5,162 nt of DNA, from NCBI GenBank assembly GCA_003554565.1, contig PWGR01000116.1:1-5162 (forward strand), given 5' to 3'. The position numbers and the translations under genes were made by a program. Source of the stretch: Clostridia bacterium. GTDB taxonomy: Bacteria > Bacillota > Sulfobacillia > SLMV01. The first letter of the stretch is position 1. Each line of letters opens with the position of its first letter. Positions 1 to 5,162 of this stretch are shown here, piece by piece. The notes beneath the pieces were generated by a model. It saw only the letters and a list, made by a program, of their open reading frames with translations, did no database searches and was not told where the DNA came from.

Positions 1-461
1 TGCATTTGTGCCAGAGACTTCCCCTTTGCCAGCAGACAGGTTCCTATCGAGCATCCACTCTGAAACTCCTCATCCCAGCTCACACCCAAGCCGTCCAGTG
101 CAAAAAAATCTTGATCTTCACCTGATCAGATACGCGACAGTGCCTTACCGCACCCACGCACAAAAACCGTTGCCTGCTCATGCTCTCACTGCATACTGTA
201 ATCCAGAATTCTATTTCCGCGCAAGAATACCTTCAAGAAGTGAAAGGCAATGTGCACCAGACCTCGCGGACATTGCAGCAGCCCTGTGCCGTTCTTCTTT
301 CGTTCTGGCCTCAATACTTCGACATTGATCCCGCATTTCCTGCTGTTGCCCGCCGCAATTCATCCCCTTTTCCCAATGTATGCCTCCCATGTGCGTGTAT
401 TTCGCAACGCTGCCGGCGATAGCCTGAAAGGATATTGTCTGGCGGGCGGCTGGTGAAAATG
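1..461. other. Stretch without a supportable gene
   Basis: No convincing gene is visible here on either strand. The longest open frame is on the plus strand (8-328, 106 codons from a GTG). Its product is Ser-, Pro- and His-rich without a domain, hydrophobic core or clear ribosome binding site, so I do not call it. The stretch looks less GC-rich than the genes. I found no pair of good -35 and -10 boxes, no tRNA-like fold and no long repeat. It is probably the spacer beyond the 3' end of the cluster, possibly with the leader of a gene outside the window. Confidence 0.5.
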
Positions 462-480
462 CTGAGTATACTGAACTCAG
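462..480 (-). terminator. Second, weaker hairpin with a short T run
   Basis: CTGAGT (462-467) and ACTCAG (475-480) form a 6-bp stem with a 7-base loop. Read on the minus strand it is followed by CATTTTC, a short T run as in weak intrinsic terminators. It lies about 100 bases after the deacylase stop, just beyond the stronger hairpin, and may be a back-up terminator. The stem is short and could be chance. Confidence 0.3.
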
Positions 481-497
481 GGTCCATTGATTGCCGA

Positions 498-529
498 GAG
501 GCCGGTCGCCTGTGAGTGCGGCCGGCCTC
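498..529 (-). terminator. Hairpin after the last gene, possible terminator
   Basis: GAGGCCGG (498-505) pairs with CCGGCCTC (522-529). After one mismatch, CGC pairs with GCG, giving 11 pairs around an 8-base loop. It lies 51 bases after the deacylase stop, the expected place for the end of the transcript. It lacks a T run on the minus strand, so it may act as a stabilising 3' hairpin or a Rho-assisted end rather than a classical intrinsic terminator. Confidence 0.45.
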
Positions 530-580
530 CCTATCTATCGCATTCTGTCTCTTGTGTTCAAATCGGGTGGCATCTGGCGA

Positions 581-1507
581 TCAGAGGGTACCCAACCCCA
601 GAGCCAGCTGGTCCTTTTCCACCGGAAGTGAGGTCACCAGACCGAGAACCACGGCATCGGCCGGTGCGGTGATTGAGGCGCGCTCACCTGTGAACATGTC
701 AATGACTTCCCCGAGGATCTGATCTTCCCAGACGGTCTGGCCGGCTTCAACTACCGGATAGAAATAACCATCGAAGGGAGAAATCGCGGCGACAAAGTTC
801 GTCAGGGGGATGGAGGTGCGCTTTCTCTCCACCTCGCCCTCCAGCATGCCGAGATACTTCATCACGTTTGTCAGCCCACGGTAGTGGGTGTAGGCAATCA
901 GCTCTTCGTCCACCTCACCGTGGCTGCCGACCTCGGCCAGGATCCCGGGTATACCGCGATAGGCCGCGGCCTCGTAGTAGCTGCCGGTCTTGTCGTCATC
1001 TTCCGGCTCGGGCTTGGCGACAATAAAAGGCATATCGAAGGCCTCAGCCATGCCCTTGGAAACTTCGTCGGTGTTCTTATCACCCGTCATGGGCCACTGC
1101 GAGTAGGCAGTGAGGGTCTCGTGCATGTCACCGCCGTGCAGGTCCACAGCATAGTCGACATCTTTCATCAGGTCCCAGACCATCGAAACCAGCGTTTCGG
1201 TGTAAGATCCCCCGGCATCACCAGGGAACAGCTTGCCTATCGGGGCGCCGTCCACCGGGCATATGGCTATACTCTTTTTCAGAAATGCCGGTACGTTGAC
1301 TACAGGTACGACTTTGAGGGTTCCGCGAATGCTGTCGGGATCCAGATCTGTCAGGCGCCTCGCCGCCTCAATGCCGATGTACTCGGAGCCGTGGACACCG
1401 GCAACCACACCAAAAGTGGGGCCGGGCTCCTTTCCCTCGATCTCAACATAGGGAAACCGTATCATGCCGTCGGAATGTTTCTTCTCTATCGTCTCTACCT
1501 TGCGCAT
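581..1507 (-). CDS. Succinylglutamate desuccinylase/aspartoacylase family zinc deacylase
   Basis: This 308-residue protein belongs to the AstE/AspA branch of the M14 metallocarboxypeptidase-like fold, whose members remove acyl groups from N-acyl amino acids or split amides. The zinc ligands are visible: H39 and E42 in AGVHGSE (37-43) and H124 in AVDLHGGD (120-127). The likely catalytic Glu is E192 in LAEVGSHG (190-197). The C-terminal part (about 243-308, from SPFDGYF on) resembles the small beta-rich domain common in COG3608-type members. Between ligands, the usual NLNR before FPG is replaced: here the sequence is DGAPIGKLFPGD (86-97), and the usual NP is NVP (71-73). The substrate carboxylate-binding Asn-Arg is therefore absent, so the substrate may differ from that of AstE or aspartoacylase. 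The frame extends to a GTG at 1528, overlapping the amidohydrolase gene, but AAAGGTG eight bases before the ATG at 1507 favours that start. Only one base separates it from the amidohydrolase stop. Confidence 0.9.
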   Translation of the reverse strand: MRKVETIEKKHSDGMIRFPYVEIEGKEPGPTFGVVAGVHGSEYIGIEAARRLTDLDPDSIRGTLKVVPVVNVPAFLKKSIAICPVDGAPIGKLFPGDAGGSYTETLVSMVWDLMKDVDYAVDLHGGDMHETLTAYSQWPMTGDKNTDEVSKGMAEAFDMPFIVAKPEPEDDDKTGSYYEAAAYRGIPGILAEVGSHGEVDEELIAYTHYRGLTNVMKYLGMLEGEVERKRTSIPLTNFVAAISPFDGYFYPVVEAGQTVWEDQILGEVIDMFTGERASITAPADAVVLGLVTSLPVEKDQLALGLGTL

Positions 1508-1508
1508 C

Positions 1509-2744
1509 TCAATCACACCTTTCTGCACCTTTTACGATCCTGCCGCCTTTCATGATCAGCTCAACACTGTCTTCGTCCCGCAGCAGTGAAACATCGTCCA
1601 GGATGTCGGCATCGACAGCCAGTATATCCGCGGCGAAGCCCACCGCCAGCCGGCCGATTCGATCGCCCATTCCCATGAGCTCGGCAGCAGAGGTGGTCGC
1701 TGCACTGATAACCTCCCCTGGCGACATGCCCGCCTCGGCCATCAGGCCGAGCTCGGAGGCATTGGCACCATGGTAATTGAACGGGGTCCCTGCGTCAGTT
1801 CCCATGGCAATCCTGACGCCGGCTGAGTGCGCCATCTGGAAGCTCTCGCGGTGCTGCTGGACAAAATCCCGCGCCTTTTCCAGGGCATAATCCGGGATGT
1901 TAGCTTCGTCGCCGTTTTCAACGATCTGTCTCCCCGCCACCAGCGTGGGAACAAAGAACACGTCGCGGTCCAGCATCAACTGCACGATCTCTTCGGTCAG
2001 GCAAAAGCCGTGTTCGATGGAATGAACACCCGCGAGAATTGAGTTCTTGATTCCGTCACTGCCCTGAGCGTGTGACATCACCTTGATGCCAGCCGCGGCG
2101 GCCTCATCGACGGCCACTTCCAGTTCTTCAAGGGCGAGGCCGCGAGAAATCGGTTTATCACCCTCCGAGAGAACTCCACCGGTGGCAGCGACCTTGATCC
2201 AGTCCGCCCCATCTCTGATCTGCTCACGCACGGCCCGGCGGACCTCATCGGGGCCGTCCACAACATACCTTTGTGCCAGCTTGACCTCGGGCGGGAAGCC
2301 GTTTTCGTGATCACCATGCCCACCGGTGATGGAGAGCCCGCGGCAGCTTACCTGCATGTTTGGGCCGCGAATTATGCCCCGCTCTATGGACTTCCTGCAG
2401 GCCACATCGATAAGGAACTCAGCTGCGCAGTCGCGAACCGCGGTGAATCCAGCATCGAGGGTCCGCTCGGCATTCTGCGCCGACCTGATGGCCCGCTCTG
2501 CAACAGTGAGCCGGACAGTGGCGAAGTTGTCCAGGTCCGGGTAGGAGGCAAGGTGTACGTGCGTATCGATCAGCCCGGGAATGAGCAGGGTATCAGGCAA
2601 GTCTATTGCGCGCCCATCGACCGGCAGGTCACCGTCCTCTTCAATTTCGGTGATCCTGCCGTCCTCCACCGTCAGCACGGGCGAATCAATTATCCTGTCC
2701 GCGCCGGCAAACAGGGCTGCCGCTCTAATGTGCACTGGCTGCAT
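1509..2744 (-). CDS. Metal-dependent amidohydrolase, prolidase-like (Xaa-Pro/dipeptidase group)
   Basis: This 411-residue enzyme of the amidohydrolase superfamily (imidazolonepropionase-like branch) probably hydrolyses a peptide or related amide bond in the cytoplasm. An N-terminal beta-sandwich part (1-55) ends in LLIPGLIDTHVHL. The full binuclear metal set is visible: H62 and H64 (HVH), K184 in DWIKVAATGG as the likely carboxylated bridging lysine, H225 (VMSHAQG), H245 (SIEHGF) and D317 (MGTDAGTPF). TGGHGDH at 140-146 is typical of the prolidase-like members. The C-terminal part (IGRLAVGFAADILAVDAD, then IMKGGRIVKG) completes the sandwich domain. Experimentally studied relatives in this branch include Xaa-Pro dipeptidases and enzymes that also hydrolyse organophosphate esters, but exact substrates vary. 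The ATG follows GAGG by four bases and the previous gene's stop by six. No signal peptide is visible. The enzyme looks complete and active; the precise substrate is inferred only as peptide-like from the neighbouring transporter. Confidence 0.92.
   Translation of the reverse strand: MQPVHIRAAALFAGADRIIDSPVLTVEDGRITEIEEDGDLPVDGRAIDLPDTLLIPGLIDTHVHLASYPDLDNFATVRLTVAERAIRSAQNAERTLDAGFTAVRDCAAEFLIDVACRKSIERGIIRGPNMQVSCRGLSITGGHGDHENGFPPEVKLAQRYVVDGPDEVRRAVREQIRDGADWIKVAATGGVLSEGDKPISRGLALEELEVAVDEAAAAGIKVMSHAQGSDGIKNSILAGVHSIEHGFCLTEEIVQLMLDRDVFFVPTLVAGRQIVENGDEANIPDYALEKARDFVQQHRESFQMAHSAGVRIAMGTDAGTPFNYHGANASELGLMAEAGMSPGEVISAATTSAAELMGMGDRIGRLAVGFAADILAVDADILDDVSLLRDEDSVELIMKGGRIVKGAERCD
1516..1522 (-). 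promoter_or_regulatory. Ribosome binding site of the deacylase gene, inside the amidohydrolase end
   Basis: AAAGGTG on the minus strand lies eight bases before the ATG at 1507 and within the last codons of the amidohydrolase gene. It supports the ATG over the upstream GTG at 1528 and implies coupled translation. Confidence 0.6.
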
Positions 2745-2748
2745 ATAT

Positions 2749-2752
2749 CCTC
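2749..2752 (-). promoter_or_regulatory. Ribosome binding site of the amidohydrolase gene, overlapping the upstream stop
   Basis: GAGG on the minus strand lies four bases before the ATG at 2744 and shares its GA with the TGA stop of the small gene (2751-2753). Ribosomes finishing the small gene would land on this site, which suggests translational coupling. The spacing is short for a strong independent start. Confidence 0.6.
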
Positions 2753-3146
2753 ACTCGGTCCCCTCATCCTCACAGGCCTGCAGGAACGCATCCACCTTGC
2801 GTTCCACGCCGCCTATCGGCTTACCGACGACGACTTCGAACCGGAAATACTTGTCCAGCCGAATCTCGCCCTCGGGCGGGTACCGGTACATGTCCAGCAT
2901 GGGTTTGATCATGTCCAGGGACGGGATGCGGTATATCTTGTAGAAATTCCACTGGCGCAGTCCCGGCTGGCCGGTCATAGCCAGCTCGTCATCCAGCGTG
3001 GCCACCAGTTCTGCTCCCATCTCGACCCACTTGGTGCTCAGGTCAGTCCAGTAGTCAAATACCTCGTCCTTTTCTTCCTGGGGCGCGAGAGTCCAGCCTT
3101 CCTGAAAAGCACCCCTGACGATCATGGTCCACTTTTGCTCTGCCAT
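2751..3146 (-). CDS. Small conserved-looking protein of unknown function, possible ferredoxin-like fold
   Basis: I do not recognise this 131-residue protein. It has no signal peptide or membrane segment and should be cytoplasmic. It is rich in acidic and aromatic residues. The hydrophobic pattern suggests strand (5-12, KWTMIVRG), helix (20-45), strand (46-55), strand (64-74, RQWNFYKIYRI), helix (76-87) and strand (98-111, KYFRFEVVVGKPI). That beta-alpha-beta-beta-alpha-beta order is the one seen in dimeric alpha-beta barrel proteins; this is inference from pattern alone. It has a single Cys (124) and no histidine, so a classical zinc site is unlikely. The frame is open up to an ATG at 3179, but AAGGGAG nine bases before the ATG at 3146 favours the shorter protein. 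Its stop codon overlaps the ribosome binding site of the amidohydrolase gene 6 bases away, so the two are probably translated together. It could be an accessory or substrate-handling subunit, or an isomerase or monooxygenase-like enzyme; no choice is supported. Confidence 0.8.
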   Translation of the reverse strand: MAEQKWTMIVRGAFQEGWTLAPQEEKDEVFDYWTDLSTKWVEMGAELVATLDDELAMTGQPGLRQWNFYKIYRIPSLDMIKPMLDMYRYPPEGEIRLDKYFRFEVVVGKPIGGVERKVDAFLQACEDEGTE

Positions 3147-3155
3147 CCTGATGCA

Positions 3156-3162
3156 CTCCCTT
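3156..3162 (-). promoter_or_regulatory. Ribosome binding site of the small unknown gene
   Basis: AAGGGAG on the minus strand lies nine bases before the ATG at 3146. The alternative ATG at 3179 has no purine-rich site before it, so this site removes 11 residues from the longest reading frame. Confidence 0.75.
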
Positions 3163-3191
3163 CTTTTCCGTTCCGACATGTAGGGTTATCA

Positions 3192-3232
3192 GTGCCCGGG
3201 GCGGCGCGCTGCCAAGTCCCGATCCCGGGCAC
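3192..3232 (-). repeat. Inverted repeat between the DppC-like gene and the small gene (mRNA hairpin)
   Basis: GTGCCCGGG (3192-3200) and CCCGGGCAC (3224-3232) form a perfect 9-bp GC-rich stem around a 23-base loop. Inside the loop a second small stem is possible (about 3199-3212). The structure begins 12 bases after the permease stop and ends 45 bases before the small gene's start. No run of T follows it in the direction of transcription, so it is not a typical intrinsic terminator. It more likely protects the 3' end of the permease mRNA from decay or partly attenuates read-through. A binding site for a dimeric regulator is an alternative. Confidence 0.6.
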
Positions 3233-3244
3233 CTCAGATCAGAT

Positions 3245-4156
3245 TCACTGAATCCGCTGGTGTGGGTCGATTGCCTCTCTCAACCCATCTCCGATGAAAT
3301 TGACCGACAGCACCGTGATCATGATGGCAAACCCCGGGGGAAGCCAGAGCCACGGCATCTGTGAAAGCACCCGGTAGCCAGAAGCAGCATGAAGCATGTT
3401 CCCCCAGCTGGCCGCGGGCGGCTGCACACCGGCACCCAGAAAACTGAGCGATGCCTCAATGAGGATAGCCTGGCCTATGAAAAGGGTTCCGAAAACCACC
3501 ACCGGGGATATTGCATTGGGCAGAAGATGAAGCCAGATGATCCGGTTCGAACTGGCTCCCGAGGCCCTGGAGGCCTCAGTGAATTCCATCTCCCGCAGCC
3601 GCAGGAACTCCGCCCGGACCAGGCGGGCGGCCCGCGTCCAGTAGACACAACCAATTATTATCATAACATTATAGATGCTGGGGCCGAGCATTGTAGCCAC
3701 TATCAGCACGAGAAACAGGACGGGAAAGCACATGATGGTGTCGGTGATCCGCATGATCACGTTGTCCACCCATCCGCCGAAAAATCCCGCCGTTGAACCC
3801 AGGACGACGCCTATGGCAATCGCCACCAGGACGGCAACCAGACCCACGCTGAGCGATACCCGTCCAGCATGTATGAGCCTGCTCAAGACATCCCGTCCGA
3901 CATCATCCGTGCCGAGTGGGTGTTTCGCGGAAGGCCGTTCCCATGCTGCGTAGCTTCCGTCCTCACGAGTAAACGTGTGGTACGGGTTGTGTGGGGCGAT
4001 GTACGGGGCGAATATCGCAATCAGCACCAATACCGCCAGCACGCAGCTTCCCACCAGGGCCATCTTGTGGCGCCGGAACTGCCTCCACACCTGACGCAGC
4101 ATCGAGTCTCCGAGCGCCGGCTTCTCCTGCGCAGCATCCTTGGCTGCCCTGTCCAT
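3245..4156 (-). CDS. Dipeptide/oligopeptide ABC transporter permease, DppC/OppC type
   Basis: This is the second inner-membrane permease, the expected partner of the DppB-like protein. From the ATG at 4156 it has 303 residues, normal for the family. It shows the N-terminal cytoplasmic segment and first membrane helix of DppC proteins (about 30-54, ending FAPYIAPHNP). The diagnostic HPLGTDDVGRDVLSRLI block is at 79-95, the EAA loop at about 192-221 (FTEASRASGASSNRI, then LLPNAISPVV), and the EASLSFLGAG segment at 234-243. The end, GDGLREAIDPHQRIQ, is also typical. The same frame is open to a GTG at 4171, but a strong GGGAGGG lies six bases before the ATG at 4156 and inside the longer version, so I chose the ATG. 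The gene starts 42 bases after the DppB stop, consistent with one transcript. No ATPase gene follows it, unlike many dpp/opp operons. Confidence 0.95.
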   Translation of the reverse strand: MDRAAKDAAQEKPALGDSMLRQVWRQFRRHKMALVGSCVLAVLVLIAIFAPYIAPHNPYHTFTREDGSYAAWERPSAKHPLGTDDVGRDVLSRLIHAGRVSLSVGLVAVLVAIAIGVVLGSTAGFFGGWVDNVIMRITDTIMCFPVLFLVLIVATMLGPSIYNVMIIIGCVYWTRAARLVRAEFLRLREMEFTEASRASGASSNRIIWLHLLPNAISPVVVFGTLFIGQAILIEASLSFLGAGVQPPAASWGNMLHAASGYRVLSQMPWLWLPPGFAIMITVLSVNFIGDGLREAIDPHQRIQ

Positions 4157-4162
4157 TACGAT

Positions 4163-4169
4163 CCCTCCC
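4163..4169 (-). promoter_or_regulatory. Ribosome binding site of the DppC-like gene
   Basis: GGGAGGG on the minus strand lies six bases before the ATG at 4156. It would fall inside the coding sequence if translation began at the GTG at 4171, so it decides for the shorter protein. Confidence 0.8.
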
Positions 4170-4198
4170 ACAAAAAGGCTGTAAAACCTGCAAATTCA

Positions 4199-5161
4199 TC
4201 AGGAATACTGAATCCGCGGATCGACAAACGCATACAACACATCGGCCAGTAAATTGCCCATGAGCACCATGCAGGCAATGAACAGGTTGATCCCCATCAA
4301 CACCGGATACTCGCGAGAGAGGATGGCGTTTACCCCGAGCCGCCCTATCCCGGGCCAGGCGAACACAGTCTCAATGACCACAGCCCCGCCGAACAGAAGC
4401 GGGAGTGTGATCCCGAGAAGGGTTATGACTGGCAGCATGGCGTTGCGCAGGGCATGCTTGTACACAACCGTGCGCTCGGGGAGTCCCTTGGAGCGAGCAG
4501 TGCGGACATAGTCCTGGCTCAACACATCCAGGATACTCGAGCGCATGAATCTGATGGCCTGGGCCAGGAAACGGGAACCGAGTGCGAGCATGGGTAGGAC
4601 CAGATACTTCAGCCGATCCAAATATACTGCCATGCCGCTGAGGTCGGCGCCCACGGTCTGATGGCCTGAGGTGGGCAGCAGGCTCAAATTGATGGCAAAC
4701 ACGTATACCAAAATAATTCCCAAGAAGAAGCTCGGGGTGGAGATCCCAAGAAACGCGAAAAAGGTCAGAACGTAGTCAACAGCGCTGTGCTGTCGCAAGC
4801 CCGAGATAATTCCCAGTGGAATGGCAATCACATAGGCAAAAACCAGCGAGGAAACGGTCAGTAGAAACGTGGCCGGAAGCCTCTCCACTATCATCTCGAA
4901 AACCGGTCGACCGGAGCGAATTGCATATCCCAGGTTGCCCTGCAGCAGCTCCGTTAACCAGGCCCAGTACTGCACGTGAATCGGTCGATCCAGGCCCAGC
5001 TGGGCTCTCCGTGCCTCCATCACCTCCGGGGGAATGTCCGGACTCATCAGGGCAGACATCGGGTCCCCGGGAGCCATCTGCATGATGATGAAGGTGATCA
5101 AGGTAATCCCGATGAGCAGCGGGATGCTCTGCAACAGTCTTCGGATCACATAGTTCTGCAC
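4199..5161 (-). CDS. Dipeptide/oligopeptide ABC transporter permease, DppB/OppB type
   Basis: This is an inner-membrane permease that would pair with the next gene's product to form the channel of a peptide-type ABC importer. The 320-residue length fits the family. The N-terminus (NYVIRRLLQSIPLLIGI) is typical of DppB-like proteins and leads into a first membrane segment at about residues 10-30. It is followed by the family's external stretch with APGDP (30-34) and LGLDRP (55-60). Further hydrophobic segments lie at about 98-120, 130-158, 187-205, 240-266 and 288-312. The cytoplasmic EAA loop that docks on the ATPase is visible at about 217-245 (DYVRTARSKGL, then HALRNAMLPV). The C-terminus, DPRIQYS, is typical of the family. 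The start is a GTG one base from the window edge, so its ribosome binding site cannot be seen and an upstream start cannot be excluded. Substrate specificity cannot be read from a permease: dipeptides, oligopeptides, nickel or glutathione are all handled by this family. Confidence 0.95.
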   Translation of the reverse strand: MQNYVIRRLLQSIPLLIGITLITFIIMQMAPGDPMSALMSPDIPPEVMEARRAQLGLDRPIHVQYWAWLTELLQGNLGYAIRSGRPVFEMIVERLPATFLLTVSSLVFAYVIAIPLGIISGLRQHSAVDYVLTFFAFLGISTPSFFLGIILVYVFAINLSLLPTSGHQTVGADLSGMAVYLDRLKYLVLPMLALGSRFLAQAIRFMRSSILDVLSQDYVRTARSKGLPERTVVYKHALRNAMLPVITLLGITLPLLFGGAVVIETVFAWPGIGRLGVNAILSREYPVLMGINLFIACMVLMGNLLADVLYAFVDPRIQYS

Positions 5162-5162
5162 A

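Noticed and set aside
111..133. TTGATC followed by AGATAC on the plus strand, resembling a promoter
   Set aside because: The spacing of 11 bases is too short for a sigma-70 type promoter and no gene follows.
8..328. Plus-strand open frame of 106 codons in the left flank
   Set aside because: It starts at a GTG without a visible ribosome binding site and has a low-complexity Ser/Pro/His-rich composition; another frame is open across much of the same stretch.
467..472. TATACT on the plus strand, resembling a -10 box
   Set aside because: No -35-like sequence lies at the right distance (GC-rich sequence there), and it falls inside the loop of the small hairpin at 462-480.
884..1555. Plus-strand open frame of 223 codons
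   Set aside because: It is antisense to the deacylase, whose zinc motifs show the minus strand is coding. No recognisable protein features are present.
2271..3251. Plus-strand open frame of 326 codons
   Set aside because: It runs antisense across the amidohydrolase and the small gene, both with clear family or ribosome binding site support. The translation shows no domain and is explained by the codon bias of the opposite strand.
4157..4198. T-rich runs between the two permease genes, considered as a terminator
   Set aside because: The runs TTTT and TTTTT on the minus strand have no stable stem in front of them, and the permease pair is expected to be co-transcribed.

Overview
The window holds one bacterial gene cluster, with all five genes on the minus strand, so transcription runs from right to left. 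Its order is: peptide ABC transporter permease (DppB/OppB type), second permease (DppC/OppC type), a small protein of unknown function, a metal-dependent amidohydrolase of the prolidase-like group, and a zinc deacylase of the succinylglutamate desuccinylase/aspartoacylase (AstE/AspA) family. GC content is moderately high and three of the four visible starts have clear purine-rich Shine-Dalgarno sequences. I see no RNA gene, insertion sequence, phage gene or CRISPR array. The genes point to a free-living heterotrophic bacterium that imports and hydrolyses peptides or acylated amino acids. The sequence does not let me name the phylum with confidence.

Layout, in transcription order. The DppB-like gene (5161-4199) begins at a GTG one base inside the window edge. 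After 42 bases comes the DppC-like gene (4156-3245). A 98-base gap follows that contains a perfect 9-bp inverted repeat (3192-3232). The last three genes are tightly packed: the small protein (3146-2751), then 6 bases, the amidohydrolase (2744-1509), then 1 base, the deacylase (1507-581). In both of these junctions the ribosome binding site lies in or touches the end of the upstream gene, which suggests translational coupling. Two hairpins (498-529 and 462-480) follow the last stop codon and may end the transcript. The remaining stretch, 1-461, has no gene I can support.

How the genes may work together (inference): the two permeases would form the membrane channel of a dipeptide-type importer. 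Its substrate-binding protein and ATPases are not in the window and may lie upstream. The imported compound would then be cut in the cytoplasm by the amidohydrolase, whose closest known functions are Xaa-Pro and related dipeptidases, and by the deacylase, which would remove an acyl group or split an amide. The deacylase keeps its zinc ligands but lacks the Asn-Arg element that normally binds the substrate carboxylate, so its substrate may be unusual. The small protein between transporter and enzymes is the least understood member of the cluster.
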